64,000 nt of DNA from Allobaileyella intestinalis (lineage in GTDB: Bacteria > Bacillota > Clostridia > Peptostreptococcales > Anaerovoracaceae), in NCBI RefSeq assembly GCF_009695865.1, contig NZ_VUNB01000002.1, positions 62,001 to 126,000 of the forward strand, written 5' to 3'. Of the stretch, positions 1-9,620 are shown piece after piece. Each line of letters starts with the position of its first letter. Within the stretch, counting starts at the first letter, position 1. A program made the position numbers and the translations under genes. The notes under the pieces were generated by a model that had not been told where the DNA came from, ran no database searches, and saw nothing but the letters and a program-made list of their open reading frames with translations.

Positions 1-2
1 AC

Positions 3-50
3 GACATCGACAAGCCGAGAAACCTGGCCAAGAGCGTTACAGTAGAATAG
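3..50 (+). CDS. 3' end of an unidentified upstream gene (partial)
   Basis: An open frame enters from the left edge and ends at TAG 48-50, giving the 15-residue tail DIDKPRNLAKSVTVE. It is too short to name. Its position just ahead of a phosphohexomutase gene, on the same strand, would fit another sugar or polysaccharide gene, but that is only inference. The two other forward frames cannot be excluded as the coding frame because so little of the gene is visible. Confidence 0.35.
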   Translation, partial: DIDKPRNLAKSVTVE

Positions 51-135
51 GCGTCGGACCGTATTTTGTAAAAAAACATGTCGCTCCCCGTCATTTTACG
101 GCACAAGTGAAAGACCGGGTCAAGAGCAAGAAATC

Positions 136-155
136 ACAAGTACAGACAAGTACAG
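136..155. repeat. Tandem 10-bp duplication in a gene leader
   Basis: The decamer ACAAGTACAG occurs twice back to back, about 20 bases before the phosphohexomutase start codon. The rest of the 126-base gap from 51 to 176 shows no convincing promoter or terminator. Function unknown; it may simply be slippage. Confidence 0.6.
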
Positions 156-176
156 TTACAGGAAAGAGAAGGACAA

Positions 177-1916
177 ATGTATTCAGGTGCGGATCTGAAA
201 AGCGAAGCATTTAATGAATATTGCAGATGGATGCGGGTCAAGAGCATGGACCCTGATACCAGGAGAGAGATTCAGTCCATGATCACGAACATGGATATGA
301 TCTACGAACGGTTCAGCTCCAGGCTGTCTTTTGGCACGGCCGGCCTCAGGGCTCCCCTGGGAGCAGGCACCAACAGAATGAATCTCTATACTGTAGCTGC
401 CGCAGCAAGAGGTTTTGCCCGGTGGATCAAGGCGCGGGGCGGCGCTGACAAAGGAATTGTGATTTCCTATGATTCGAGGAACCAGTCAGAAGCCTTTGCC
501 GAAATGACCGCCAGAATGGCTGCAGACGAAGGGGTTCAGGTGTACTTGTCAGACACCTTGAGACCTGTTCCCATGCTGTCATATGCAATAAATCTTTATG
601 ATGCAGCAGGAGGAGTGATGATCACAGCATCTCACAATCCTGCAGAATACAACGGTTTTAAAGCCTACGGAGATGACGGCGCTCAGCTCATGCCCGAGGC
701 TGCCGCAGAAGTTAGCACAGCCATAGAGCAGGTGGGGGATATTTTTTCAGTAATAAACGATTCCCTTACCTTCAGACAGCTGCGCCACAACGGAATGATA
801 GAATACGCAGGGGCCAATCTTGACTACAGGTACGACAATCTGATTCTGGAAAAACTCAGATCGGATCAGGTGCCGGAAGAGGCGAAGAAGAACCTGCGCA
901 TTGTTTATACGCCCCTTAACGGTGCGGGAAACCACCATGTGCGGAGGCTTCTTGGAAAACTGGGATTCGAAACAGTTGCGGTGGTGCCGGAACAGGAGCT
1001 GCCTGACGGAGATTTTCCAAGTCTCAGAGTTCCGAATCCCGAGTACGAGGACACTTTTGACAAGGCCATCGAGCTGGCAAAGGTCACCATGGCAGATCTT
1101 ATTATCGCCACAGATCCGGATTCAGACCGGCTGGGGGTGGCTGTGCCTGACCAGGACGGAGAATACTGCGTGCTTACAGGAAACCAGATCGGTACCTTGC
1201 TGATGGAATACATCCTGGGTTCCAGAACCATGAGAGGGGTGATGAAAGAAAACAGCTTCTGCATCGCTTCCATTGTTTCCACGAAAATGCCAAGGTACAT
1301 TTGCAGGCGTTACGGGCTGGAGCTGAAGGAAACCCTCACCGGTTCCCGGTTCACCGCTCAGGCCATCAGAGAAGGCAGTGAGGCTGGCCAGGACTTTGTC
1401 TTCGGCTTTGAGGAAGGCAACGGGTACATGTTCAGCACCGGTATCCTGGACAAGGACGGAGTGGCAGCGGCAATAGTTTTCGCCCAGATGGCAGCCATGT
1501 CCAAATCCGTAGGTCAGAGGCTCTACGATCAGCTGAGAGGAATCTATTCCCTGTATAAATATCCTGCGGAAAAAAACTTTTCCATCAAGGTGGAAGGCAG
1601 CGGCTACAGGGAGAAAATGAACAGAGCCATGGACCGTCTCCGCTCCATGGGCAGAGACATAGATCTGGGGCCACAGACAGAAATTGTTGAGCTTAAAGAC
1701 TATCAGCCTGAAACAGACATGCTCTACTACAACCTGGAAGGCGGCGGCTGGATGGCCGTCAGACCATCAGGAACAGAGCCGAAAATAAAGATTTACGTGG
1801 GACTCTACGGAGACGAACAATCCCCTGAAGAAGAAGCCGAAGCATTGAGCGCAAAGGTATACAGGCTGATAGACAGCCTTTTGAAAGAGCCGGATATTTC
1901 CGGCGATAACCAGTGA
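177..1916 (+). CDS. Phospho-sugar mutase (phosphoglucomutase/phosphomannomutase family)
   Basis: A 579-residue alpha-D-phosphohexomutase, which interconverts hexose 6-phosphate and 1-phosphate in the cytoplasm and so feeds nucleotide-sugar synthesis. All four family signatures are visible: the phosphoserine loop TASHNPAEYNGFKAY (about residues 150-165), the metal-binding loop DPDSDRLGV (about 315), the sugar-binding loop FEEGNGY (about 417) and the phosphate-binding loop RPSGTEPKIKIY near the C-terminus. The length matches PgcA-type phosphoglucomutases of Gram-positive bacteria better than the shorter GlmM enzymes. A purine-rich site (GGAAAGAGAAGG) precedes ATG 177. It is the first complete gene of a long plus-strand polysaccharide cluster. 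Glucose versus mannose preference cannot be read from the sequence. Confidence 0.9.
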   Translation: MYSGADLKSEAFNEYCRWMRVKSMDPDTRREIQSMITNMDMIYERFSSRLSFGTAGLRAPLGAGTNRMNLYTVAAAARGFARWIKARGGADKGIVISYDSRNQSEAFAEMTARMAADEGVQVYLSDTLRPVPMLSYAINLYDAAGGVMITASHNPAEYNGFKAYGDDGAQLMPEAAAEVSTAIEQVGDIFSVINDSLTFRQLRHNGMIEYAGANLDYRYDNLILEKLRSDQVPEEAKKNLRIVYTPLNGAGNHHVRRLLGKLGFETVAVVPEQELPDGDFPSLRVPNPEYEDTFDKAIELAKVTMADLIIATDPDSDRLGVAVPDQDGEYCVLTGNQIGTLLMEYILGSRTMRGVMKENSFCIASIVSTKMPRYICRRYGLELKETLTGSRFTAQAIREGSEAGQDFVFGFEEGNGYMFSTGILDKDGVAAAIVFAQMAAMSKSVGQRLYDQLRGIYSLYKYPAEKNFSIKVEGSGYREKMNRAMDRLRSMGRDIDLGPQTEIVELKDYQPETDMLYYNLEGGGWMAVRPSGTEPKIKIYVGLYGDEQSPEEEAEALSAKVYRLIDSLLKEPDISGDNQ

Positions 1917-1955
1917 ATTAAAGATTAACCATAGTATTTAGCATCAGAGGCGTGA

Positions 1956-3830
1956 ATGAACAAAGATAAAAAGCCGGGAAAAGAAATATATGATTTACGG
2001 ACGATTATAAGAACCGCCATACTTGTTCTCTACGACATGATTGCCGTTGAACTCACATCTTTTGTTGCCCTGTTCATCAGATTTGATTTCAGAATGGGCG
2101 ATGAGATGGTTTACTATTTTGGCGTGTTCAGAAGTCACCAGCTGATGGTCCTGGCAGGAGCCCTGATAATTTTTGCCACCTGTCACCTCTATTCCAGCAT
2201 CTGGAAGTATGCCAGCATCAGGGAAATGATGAACATCGTTCTGGCATCACTGATATATGTTCTCTTTGTCACAACGGTATTTGTGATAATGGAGCCGGAA
2301 GTGGTGGGAATGCCAAGGAGCTTTTATATATTGTCCGGCGGATTCCTGTTCGTCATGCTGTTTATGGCCAGATTCCTTTACAGAGCCATTATTGAGTTCC
2401 GCACCGGAAACCACGACATCAAGAAGCGGGTTCTCATTGTCGGCGCTGGAGAAGCTGGAGCGGAGTTGATTCGTGAGATCAACAGAAACCCAAGCCTGGG
2501 GTGTAAAATCGTATGTCTGGCAGATGACGACAAGGGAAAGATAGGTAAGTACATGTTCGGCGTCCACGTTGCCGGCAATACTGAAAACATCCCTGAGATA
2601 GTAAAAAAATACGGAATTGATCATATTTATATAGCCCTTCCTTCAGCTCCTGCCAAGGAAAGAAAGCGAATACTGAACATCTGCAAGGAAACTGGCTGCG
2701 AGCTTATGATGCTCCCTGGCATTTACCAGATAATCCATGGAGATGTGAATATATCCCAGCTCAGAAAGGTTGATGTTAACGACCTCCTGGGAAGAGAACC
2801 AGTAGAAGTTGATATCGATTCCATCATGGGATATGTGAGAAATAAGGTGGTAATGGTCACCGGTGCAGGAGGATCCATAGGAAGTGAGCTTTGCAGGCAG
2901 GTGGCCGGCCATCATCCTAAACAGCTTATAATGCTGGATATTTACGAGAATACAACATATGAAGTCCAGAACGAGCTGAAGCATGATTTTCCAGAATTGA
3001 ACCTGGTGGTGCTCATTGCATCAGTGCGCAATACAAAGAGAATCGATCAGATTTTCGAGCAGTACAGACCGGACATTGTCTACCACGCAGCAGCCCACAA
3101 ACACGTTCCTCTTATGGAACTTAATCCTAACGAAGCCATCAAGAACAACGTTCTTGGAACCTGGAAGGTGGTTAAGGCTTCAGACAAGTGGAAGGTGGAA
3201 AAATTCGTTCTCATCTCTACAGATAAGGCGGTAAACCCTACGAACATAATGGGTGCGTCAAAGAGGATCTGCGAAATGATCGTCCAGACATACAACGGCA
3301 GGTCAGAAACAGAATTTGTTGCAGTCAGATTCGGCAATGTACTGGGCAGCCATGGAAGCGTGATTCCACTGTTCAAGAAACAGATAGAAGAAGGTGGACC
3401 TGTAACAGTAACACATCCGGAAATCACGAGATACTTCATGACTATTTCAGAAGCCGTTTCCCTTGTGCTGCAGGCAGGTGCCTATGCAAAGGGCGGAGAA
3501 ATCTTCGTGCTGGAGATGGGAGAACCTGTTAAAATTGCAGACTTGGCAAGGAACCTTATACTCCTTTCCGGGTTGAAGCCGGATGTGGACATTCAAATTA
3601 AATATGTAGGTCTGAGACCTGGAGAAAAATTATACGAAGAGCCGTTAATGGCAGAGGAAGGTCTGAAAGATACTGCAAATAAAATGATTCACGTAGGACA
3701 TCCTATTGAACTGGATGAAGACAGGTTCATGGAAGAACTGGAAGAATTAAGTGAATATGTCCAGAACGAACCTGATGATATAAAGAGATATGTTAAGCAC
3801 ATTGTGCCTACATATACTCCGAAGTATTGA
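1956..3830 (+). CDS. Membrane UDP-GlcNAc 4,6-dehydratase, PglF/WbpM/CapD family
   Basis: A 624-residue nucleotide-sugar dehydratase with four hydrophobic N-terminal segments (about residues 15-130), a first Rossmann-like region (VLIVGAGEAGAELI, near 165) and the catalytic SDR domain beginning at VTGAGGSIGSELC (about 305). The active-site stretch reads STDKAVNPTNIMGASKR, with Met in place of the usual SDR Tyr before the Lys, as known for the WbpM/PglF group. Such enzymes convert UDP-GlcNAc to the 4-keto-6-deoxy sugar. The aminotransferase directly downstream would add an amino group at C4, giving a bacillosamine-type or AATGal-type precursor. Which epimer is made cannot be told. Only 39 bases separate it from the mutase gene. 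Confidence 0.9.
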   Translation: MNKDKKPGKEIYDLRTIIRTAILVLYDMIAVELTSFVALFIRFDFRMGDEMVYYFGVFRSHQLMVLAGALIIFATCHLYSSIWKYASIREMMNIVLASLIYVLFVTTVFVIMEPEVVGMPRSFYILSGGFLFVMLFMARFLYRAIIEFRTGNHDIKKRVLIVGAGEAGAELIREINRNPSLGCKIVCLADDDKGKIGKYMFGVHVAGNTENIPEIVKKYGIDHIYIALPSAPAKERKRILNICKETGCELMMLPGIYQIIHGDVNISQLRKVDVNDLLGREPVEVDIDSIMGYVRNKVVMVTGAGGSIGSELCRQVAGHHPKQLIMLDIYENTTYEVQNELKHDFPELNLVVLIASVRNTKRIDQIFEQYRPDIVYHAAAHKHVPLMELNPNEAIKNNVLGTWKVVKASDKWKVEKFVLISTDKAVNPTNIMGASKRICEMIVQTYNGRSETEFVAVRFGNVLGSHGSVIPLFKKQIEEGGPVTVTHPEITRYFMTISEAVSLVLQAGAYAKGGEIFVLEMGEPVKIADLARNLILLSGLKPDVDIQIKYVGLRPGEKLYEEPLMAEEGLKDTANKMIHVGHPIELDEDRFMEELEELSEYVQNEPDDIKRYVKHIVPTYTPKY

Positions 3831-3851
3831 TAAAAGAGAAAGGCAGTGCAA

Positions 3852-5060
3852 ATGAAAGTTCCATTTTCACCTCCTGACATCAGTCAGCTGGAAATAGACT
3901 ATGTTACAGACGTTCTTAAATCCGGATGGATAACCACCGGCCCGGTAGTAAAGGACTTTGAGAAGAAAATAAAAGAATTTGTAGGTGCCAGCGGAGCTGT
4001 TGCTCTGGGGTCTGCCTCCGCATCTATGGAAGGAATACTCCGGTACCTTGGAGTGGGTCCAGGAGATGAAGTAATTGTACCGGCATACACATATACGGCT
4101 ACTGCAAGTGTGGTTGTCCATGTTGGAGCCAAGGTGGTCATGGCAGACAGCGCCTGTGAACAATTTGAAATGGACTATGACAGATTGCCGGGGCTGATCA
4201 ATGAGCATACAAAGGCAATTATCCCGGTGGATCTGGGAGGCATGATTGCAGATTATGACAGGCTGTTCCAGATTGCAGAAGAGGCCAGGAATAAATTTGT
4301 TCCTGGAAATCCAGTACAGGAAACCATTGGAAGAATAGCCATAGTTGCAGACTGCGCCCATTCTTTCGGATCATCCCTGAATGGACGGAAAGCAGGACAG
4401 ATTGCAGATTTCTCGGCATTTTCATTTCATGCAGTAAAGAACCTGACCACCGCAGAAGGTGGTGCGGTAACATGGAGGAATATTGATGGCATAGAAGATG
4501 AAGATGTTTACAGATTCATGCAGCTCTATTCCCTTCATGGACAGTCAAAAGATGCATTGTCCAAGAATAAAGCCGGCTCCTGGGAGTACGACATTCTGTG
4601 GCCGGGCTACAAGTGCAACATGACTAATATAAATGCAGCAATAGGAATGGCTCAGCTGGAAAGATATGACAGCATGCTTAGCAGGAGAAAAGAACTGAAC
4701 GAAAACTACAGAAAAGCATTTTCCCCATATGGCCTTAAGATGCTTGATCATTATTCCAATGGAATGAAATCCACGGGCCATCTTTTCCTGGTAAGAATTC
4801 CGGGTGCTTCTGTGGAAGATCGCAATGGAGTTATATCGGACATGGCTGCCAGGGAAATCGCATGCAATGTGCATTACAAACCTCTGCCTATGATGACTGC
4901 ATATAAAAACATGGGATTTGATATTAAAGATTTTCCTAATGCATATAATCAATATGCCAACCTTGTTTCAATTCCTACATATTCAATTATGACCGACGAA
5001 CAGAACAAATATGTCATCCAGAATTTCATAGATGTTCTGAAGGGCAGGGAGCTGATATAG
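3852..5060 (+). CDS. DegT/DnrJ/EryC1/StrS-family PLP aminotransferase
   Basis: A 402-residue sugar aminotransferase. The PLP lysine lies in SFHAVKNLTTAEGGA (about residue 195), and GSASASMEGILRYLGVGPGD and PAYTYTATASVV form the cofactor pocket region typical of the family. It probably aminates the 4-keto sugar made by the upstream dehydratase, as PglE and its relatives do; the exact product is inference. A GTG at 3846 is also in frame, but the GAGAAAGG motif at 3836-3843 is only two bases from it and eight bases from ATG 3852, so ATG 3852 is chosen. The gene sits between the dehydratase (21-base gap) and the priming transferase (3-base gap). Confidence 0.88.
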   Translation: MKVPFSPPDISQLEIDYVTDVLKSGWITTGPVVKDFEKKIKEFVGASGAVALGSASASMEGILRYLGVGPGDEVIVPAYTYTATASVVVHVGAKVVMADSACEQFEMDYDRLPGLINEHTKAIIPVDLGGMIADYDRLFQIAEEARNKFVPGNPVQETIGRIAIVADCAHSFGSSLNGRKAGQIADFSAFSFHAVKNLTTAEGGAVTWRNIDGIEDEDVYRFMQLYSLHGQSKDALSKNKAGSWEYDILWPGYKCNMTNINAAIGMAQLERYDSMLSRRKELNENYRKAFSPYGLKMLDHYSNGMKSTGHLFLVRIPGASVEDRNGVISDMAAREIACNVHYKPLPMMTAYKNMGFDIKDFPNAYNQYANLVSIPTYSIMTDEQNKYVIQNFIDVLKGRELI

Positions 5061-5063
5061 AAT

Positions 5064-5747
5064 ATGTGGAAAAGTTGGGATAAGCTGCCGGAAAACATGA
5101 AAACGGACGCTGTATTACCATATTATGAAGCATTGAGGAGACACAGAGCCGGATTGATTGTAAAAAGAATAGCAGATATTCTGCTTTCTTCGGTTTTGAT
5201 TGTTGTGCTGTCTCCGGTGCTGCTGGTGATCGCCGTTCTGATAAAAATCGACAGCCCGGGACCTGTATTCTACAGACAGGTGAGGGTAACCAGATACAAT
5301 AAGGACTTCAGGATTTTCAAGTTCAGAACCATGATTGTGAACGCTGATGAGAAGGGAGCCCTTGTCACAACCAGCAATGATTCCAGGATCACGAGAGTTG
5401 GAAGCAAGCTGAGAAAATACCGCCTGGATGAATTCCCCCAGTTATTTAACGTGTTCAAGGGGGAAATGTCCCTTGTGGGAACAAGACCAGAAGTAAGAAA
5501 ATATGTGGATGAATACACAGATGAAATGATGGCCACACTTCTGCTGCCAGCAGGAGTTACATCAGAAGCAAGCATAGCCTTCAAGGATGAGGACAAGATT
5601 CTTGCTGAAGCAGAAGATGTAGACAAGGCTTATATAGAAGAAGTTTTGCCGGAAAAAATGGCTTTCAATCTTGATGGAGTGCGATATTTCAGCTTGAGAA
5701 GGGAATTCGGACTTCTGTTCAAAACCGTTATTGCAGTTGCCAGATAA
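5064..5747 (+). CDS. Polyprenyl-phosphate sugar-1-phosphate transferase, PglC-like (initiating enzyme)
   Basis: A 227-residue monotopic phosphoglycosyl transferase. It has one hydrophobic N-terminal segment (about residues 32-58), then DSPGPVFYRQVRV, the FKFRTM motif, and the catalytic Asp-Glu pair in LDEFPQLFNVFKGEMS. Enzymes of this fold load a sugar 1-phosphate onto undecaprenyl phosphate at the inner membrane face and so start glycan assembly. The small size matches PglC/bacillosamine-type enzymes rather than the larger WbaP type. Its place directly behind the dehydratase and aminotransferase suggests that the amino-trideoxy sugar is the donor. A second priming enzyme is encoded at 15366-17444. 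Confidence 0.88.
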   Translation: MWKSWDKLPENMKTDAVLPYYEALRRHRAGLIVKRIADILLSSVLIVVLSPVLLVIAVLIKIDSPGPVFYRQVRVTRYNKDFRIFKFRTMIVNADEKGALVTTSNDSRITRVGSKLRKYRLDEFPQLFNVFKGEMSLVGTRPEVRKYVDEYTDEMMATLLLPAGVTSEASIAFKDEDKILAEAEDVDKAYIEEVLPEKMAFNLDGVRYFSLRREFGLLFKTVIAVAR

Positions 5748-5766
5748 GCAGTATCAGGGAGATCAA

Positions 5767-7017
5767 ATGAAAAAATCCGCGAAGATAAAAGCGAATAGAA
5801 AAAACCGCAGGTTTAAAACCATAACGAAGATTCTTGCAATCATATATCTGGTTGCACTGGTGTTCTTTGAGATCGCTCTGATCGCTCTTAATGTGCTTCC
5901 GGCCAGAATCATGCTTCTGACCTTTGTCATACTGGGAGTAATTAGTGTAATCGTTTTTTCCTTTCTGTTTTTCGACTCCATCAAGAAGACGCCACGCATT
6001 ATTGCCACCATTCTTGGAGTAGCACTTATTTTTGTATATGGACTGGGATCAGCATATGCCATGGGAACTGTAGGCTTCCTGAACAATATTTCAGACAGCC
6101 ACAGTAAGTATGCAGTCTCTGTTACAGAAAAACCATTTAACGTCTATATTTCCGGAATGGACTACAGAGGGCCAATCGACAGTGTAAAGGGACGTTCTGA
6201 TGTAAATATGATCGTAACTGTAAATCCGAAGACCCACAGAGTTCTCATTACTTCCTTCCCTAGAGATTATGAGATAAGGCTCACTGATCACGGCTATGCC
6301 ACAGATAAGCTTACACACACAGGAATTTACGGTGTTGAAGAAGGTGAAGCAGCTCTCACTGACCTTCTGGACATTCAGATGAATTACTATTTTAAGGTCA
6401 ACTTTACAACAATTCAGAAGTTCATTGATGCCATTGGCGGCGTAACAGTGAACTCAGATGTAGATTTCACTGCTGAAGTATGGGCTACGGAAGATAACGA
6501 TGACAGCGTAGTAGGAAGACATCACTTTGTAAAGGGTGAAAACAAGCTGGACGGCCAGACTGCTCTGGCTTTCGCAAGAGAGAGATATGCATTCGAAGGC
6601 GGAGACAACCAGAGAATCAAGAACCAGCAGGCTGTATTCCAGGCAGTACTTAAGAAACTGACAGGAAGTCCGACCCTGCTTACTAAATACAATAAAATTC
6701 TGTCCTCAGTAGGTGATTACATGACAACTGATATGTCATCAGATGAAATAACATCTATTGTACGGAAGCAGATTGATGACGGCATGCCGGAGTGGACCAT
6801 TGAAAAGTACGATGTTACTGGTGTTGACTCATTTCAGACTACTTACTCAGGGGGGGATACAGAGCTCTACGTTATGGCCCACGACGAATCCAGCCTGTCC
6901 ACGGCAAAAGCAAATATCAAAACCGTAATGAGAGACGGATACAACAATAAGAACAAGAAGCCTGTTGAAGGTGAGATAACCGTAAAGAAGCATGTAAAGA
7001 CAGATGATGAAAAATAA
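5767..7017 (+). CDS. LytR-CpsA-Psr (LCP) family cell-wall polymer ligase
   Basis: A 416-residue protein with a basic N-terminus, three hydrophobic segments within the first 110 residues and an extracellular LCP domain. Typical family stretches are FNVYISGMDYRG, VLITSFPRDYEI, IGGVTVNSDVDF and the Arg-rich ALAFARERYAFEGGDNQRI, which in studied LCP proteins holds the polyprenyl-pyrophosphate head. LCP enzymes attach teichoic acids or capsule to peptidoglycan, so this is the probable anchoring step for the polymer encoded around it. ATG 5767 is chosen because AGGGAG (5756-5761) lies five bases upstream; an in-frame TTG at 5731 would overlap the previous gene. The tail is rich in Lys and Glu. Confidence 0.9.
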   Translation: MKKSAKIKANRKNRRFKTITKILAIIYLVALVFFEIALIALNVLPARIMLLTFVILGVISVIVFSFLFFDSIKKTPRIIATILGVALIFVYGLGSAYAMGTVGFLNNISDSHSKYAVSVTEKPFNVYISGMDYRGPIDSVKGRSDVNMIVTVNPKTHRVLITSFPRDYEIRLTDHGYATDKLTHTGIYGVEEGEAALTDLLDIQMNYYFKVNFTTIQKFIDAIGGVTVNSDVDFTAEVWATEDNDDSVVGRHHFVKGENKLDGQTALAFARERYAFEGGDNQRIKNQQAVFQAVLKKLTGSPTLLTKYNKILSSVGDYMTTDMSSDEITSIVRKQIDDGMPEWTIEKYDVTGVDSFQTTYSGGDTELYVMAHDESSLSTAKANIKTVMRDGYNNKNKKPVEGEITVKKHVKTDDEK

Positions 7018-7789
7018 TATCAGCAGCCCCTGGCTGGATGACCAGCTTGTTTCCGTCATTACACCAGCCTACAATGCAGAAAGGTTTCTGCAGGAGACAA
7101 TTCAATCTGTCCTAAGCCAGACCTATGATCAGTGGGAAATGATAATTGTTGATGATGGATCCACAGATTCCACATACAGCCTGGCTGAAAGCTGGTCCGG
7201 GAAAGATTCCAGGATCAGGGTTATTAAGTGCCTGGAAAACGGCGGTCAGGCCCGGGCGTGGAACATCGCCATAGCTGCAGCAAAAGGCAGATATCTGGCT
7301 TTTCTTGATGCAGATGACCTGTGGGAAGAGAATAAGCTTGAAGAGCAGCTGGCCTTCATGGAGGAAAACAATTACGGTTTTACATATACAATGTATGACT
7401 GGATCGATGAAAACTCCGGATCTGCAGGAAAGATAATAGATGTTCCGGAAAGCCAGAGCTACAAAGACATGCTGAAGAATACGGCCATCGGTGCACTTAC
7501 TGTTGTTATCGACCGGTCTCTTGTGGATGTGGCAGAGATTCCGGAAGTTCATTTGAATGATTCAATGATGTGGCTGCAGATAGCAAGAGAAGGCGTAACA
7601 GCATATGGATATGACAAGGTGCTGGCTCACTACAGAATAGTGACTAATTCATTTTCAAGAAATAAGAAGAGGTCTGCAGTAAGACTGTGGAATTTATACA
7701 GGGATCAGTTGAAGATCCCTTTTTTCAGGAGAGCATATTATTTTACATGCTATGCATTTAACAGCATAAAAAGATATTACTTGAAGTGA
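7004..7789 (+). CDS. Family 2 glycosyltransferase
   Basis: A 261-residue GT-A fold enzyme. The N-terminal nucleotide-binding stretch is SVITPAYNAERFLQETI, followed by IIVDDGSTDST and the DXD-like metal site LDADDLW (about residue 103). No membrane span is evident. It probably adds one sugar to the growing lipid-linked repeat on the cytoplasmic side; donor and acceptor are unknown. It overlaps the end of the LCP gene by 14 bases and its own TGA overlaps the GTG of the next gene, so the three are almost certainly co-translated. Confidence 0.87.
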   Translation: MMKNNISSPWLDDQLVSVITPAYNAERFLQETIQSVLSQTYDQWEMIIVDDGSTDSTYSLAESWSGKDSRIRVIKCLENGGQARAWNIAIAAAKGRYLAFLDADDLWEENKLEEQLAFMEENNYGFTYTMYDWIDENSGSAGKIIDVPESQSYKDMLKNTAIGALTVVIDRSLVDVAEIPEVHLNDSMMWLQIAREGVTAYGYDKVLAHYRIVTNSFSRNKKRSAVRLWNLYRDQLKIPFFRRAYYFTCYAFNSIKRYYLK

Positions 7790-8622
7790 CAAGAAAGATG
7801 CCCATGAAGGAACTGAACTTACAAGAGATACAGAAAATTGAACTGAATCTGCTTAAAGAAGTGGACCGGATCTGCCGGGATCAGGGATTCAGGTACTTTA
7901 TGGTTGGCGGCACCCTGATCGGAGCGGTGAGACATCAGGGCTTTATTCCATGGGATGACGACATTGATATATCCATGCCCAGACCTGACTACGAAGCATT
8001 TATCCAGTATTGCATGACAAACCAGACGGAGTTCAGGCTCCTGTCCAACAGGAATACAGAAAATTACTGGAATCTTTTTTCGAAAGTAAGCGATCCCCGG
8101 ACGAAGATAATAGATTCGGTCATCGATGGACAGGATCACGATGCAGGAGTTTCAATAGATATTTTCCCCATAGACGGCCTGGGAATGACCTTGGATGAGG
8201 CCCGGCGGACTTTCATGAAGACGGAGCTCAAGAGGGATATTCTGGATGCGAGGAACTGGAAGAGATTCTCAAGAAGCAAGACTCACGGTCTGGCCTATGA
8301 ACCAATAAGACTGGCAATGTTTCTTCTCAGCAGGGTATGCAGCCCTTCAAGCCTTATGAAAAAAATCGAGGCATTCAGCCGCAGGAAATCCTTTGACAGC
8401 CAGGAATACAGTGCCTGCATAGCCGGTGCATACCGGACAAAAGAAATAATGGAAAAGCGCATATACAGCGATTACTGCCAGCTTCAATTCCAGGGAGAGC
8501 AGTTTATGGCACCGGAACATTACGATGAATTTCTGACTGCTATATACGGAAACTACATGGAACTTCCTCCAGAAGACAAGAGAGTAACCCATCACACTTA
8601 TAAAGCATATCTTCTTGACTAG
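7786..8622 (+). CDS. LicD-family phosphotransferase
   Basis: A 278-residue LicD protein with a nucleotidyltransferase-like fold. The core signature is complete: YFMVGGTLIGAVRHQGF, then IPWDDDIDISMPRPDYEAF, with the acidic cluster that binds metal. The family transfers phosphocholine (pneumococcal LicD1/2) or, in fukutin relatives, phospho-ribitol from CDP-activated donors onto glycans. A TarI-like cytidylyltransferase lies 1 kb downstream and a choline activation cassette 30 kb downstream, so either donor is possible. GTG 7786 overlaps the previous stop; ATG codons at 7798 and 7804 are credible alternative starts, and the N-terminus is uncertain. A second LicD gene is at 28624. Confidence 0.87.
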   Translation: MTRKMPMKELNLQEIQKIELNLLKEVDRICRDQGFRYFMVGGTLIGAVRHQGFIPWDDDIDISMPRPDYEAFIQYCMTNQTEFRLLSNRNTENYWNLFSKVSDPRTKIIDSVIDGQDHDAGVSIDIFPIDGLGMTLDEARRTFMKTELKRDILDARNWKRFSRSKTHGLAYEPIRLAMFLLSRVCSPSSLMKKIEAFSRRKSFDSQEYSACIAGAYRTKEIMEKRIYSDYCQLQFQGEQFMAPEHYDEFLTAIYGNYMELPPEDKRVTHHTYKAYLLD

Positions 8623-8657
8623 AAGAAGGACGGACAGATAATGCAATAAAAGGAAGA

Positions 8658-9593
8658 ATGAATACAAATACTACAAAACCTTCAATAGCGGTGATTATGA
8701 GCACATACAACGGTGAAAAATACCTGAGAGAACAGCTTGACAGTATTTTGAACCAGAAAGATGTGAATCTGGACCTGTATGTACGGGACGATGGTTCCGT
8801 TGACGGAACAGCAGAAATTCTGAATCAATACAGTAAAAGATATCCACAGGTACACGTGGAACTGGCCGCCAATGCAGGAGTGGGAAACAGCTTCATGAAC
8901 TGTCTGTACTCAGTACCAGGAGAATACCAGTATTACGGCTTTGCCGATCAGGACGACATCTGGCTTCAGGATAAGTGTATTGCAGGTATCAGCGCATTAA
9001 AAAGAACCGGAAAAGCTTTGTACAGTTCAAACCAGGAATGTGTAGACTCAGATGGAAGATCCCGGGGCTTGAGATACACCGGGAACGATCATATTCATCT
9101 CACCACTATGGAGATCGTGTTTCGCAACACTATCGCGGGATGCACTTTTATTTTTACAAGTGAACTGGCAGAAAAGCTGAAATCAAAACCTTTCTCACCA
9201 GAGCTCCTGAAAGTTAGAATCCACGACGTATGTGTAGCCGCTGCTGCATCCATGAACGGAGGAATTTTCTACGACCAGGAGTCCCACATGGAGTACAGGC
9301 AGCACCAGGATAATGTGGTCGGGGTGAAGGAAGATACCTTTAAATCAGATCTGAAGACCAAGCTGAGTAAGGCAGTAAACAGCGAACAGCGAAATGGACG
9401 CAGCCGTCTTGCCAGTGAACTTGTGAAGCTCTATCCAGAACAGGCTCAGAATGACCAGCTGCTCATGCTTTGTGCAGATCAGAAGAGCATGGTCAACAGA
9501 ATAAAGCTGATCAGGCGCTACGGGGAAATATCTGGATGGACAAGTGAGACATTTTCCGGATTTGCAGGAAAAGTGCTTTTCGGATTGTTTTAG
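8658..9593 (+). CDS. Family 2 glycosyltransferase (rhamnosyltransferase-like)
   Basis: A 311-residue GT2 enzyme with IAVIMSTYNGEKYLREQL at the N-terminus, VRDDGSVDGTAEIL, and the metal site FADQDDIWLQDK (about residue 98). This DQDDIW form is common in enzymes annotated as rhamnosyltransferases of polysaccharide clusters, but the donor sugar cannot be assigned from sequence. AGGAAG lies a few bases ahead of ATG 8658. The 35-base gap after licD shows no terminator, so the gene probably belongs to the same transcript. Confidence 0.85.
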   Translation: MNTNTTKPSIAVIMSTYNGEKYLREQLDSILNQKDVNLDLYVRDDGSVDGTAEILNQYSKRYPQVHVELAANAGVGNSFMNCLYSVPGEYQYYGFADQDDIWLQDKCIAGISALKRTGKALYSSNQECVDSDGRSRGLRYTGNDHIHLTTMEIVFRNTIAGCTFIFTSELAEKLKSKPFSPELLKVRIHDVCVAAAASMNGGIFYDQESHMEYRQHQDNVVGVKEDTFKSDLKTKLSKAVNSEQRNGRSRLASELVKLYPEQAQNDQLLMLCADQKSMVNRIKLIRRYGEISGWTSETFSGFAGKVLFGLF

Positions 9594-9620
9594 ATTGCCG
9601 GCACAGAAGAAGAGGAAAAA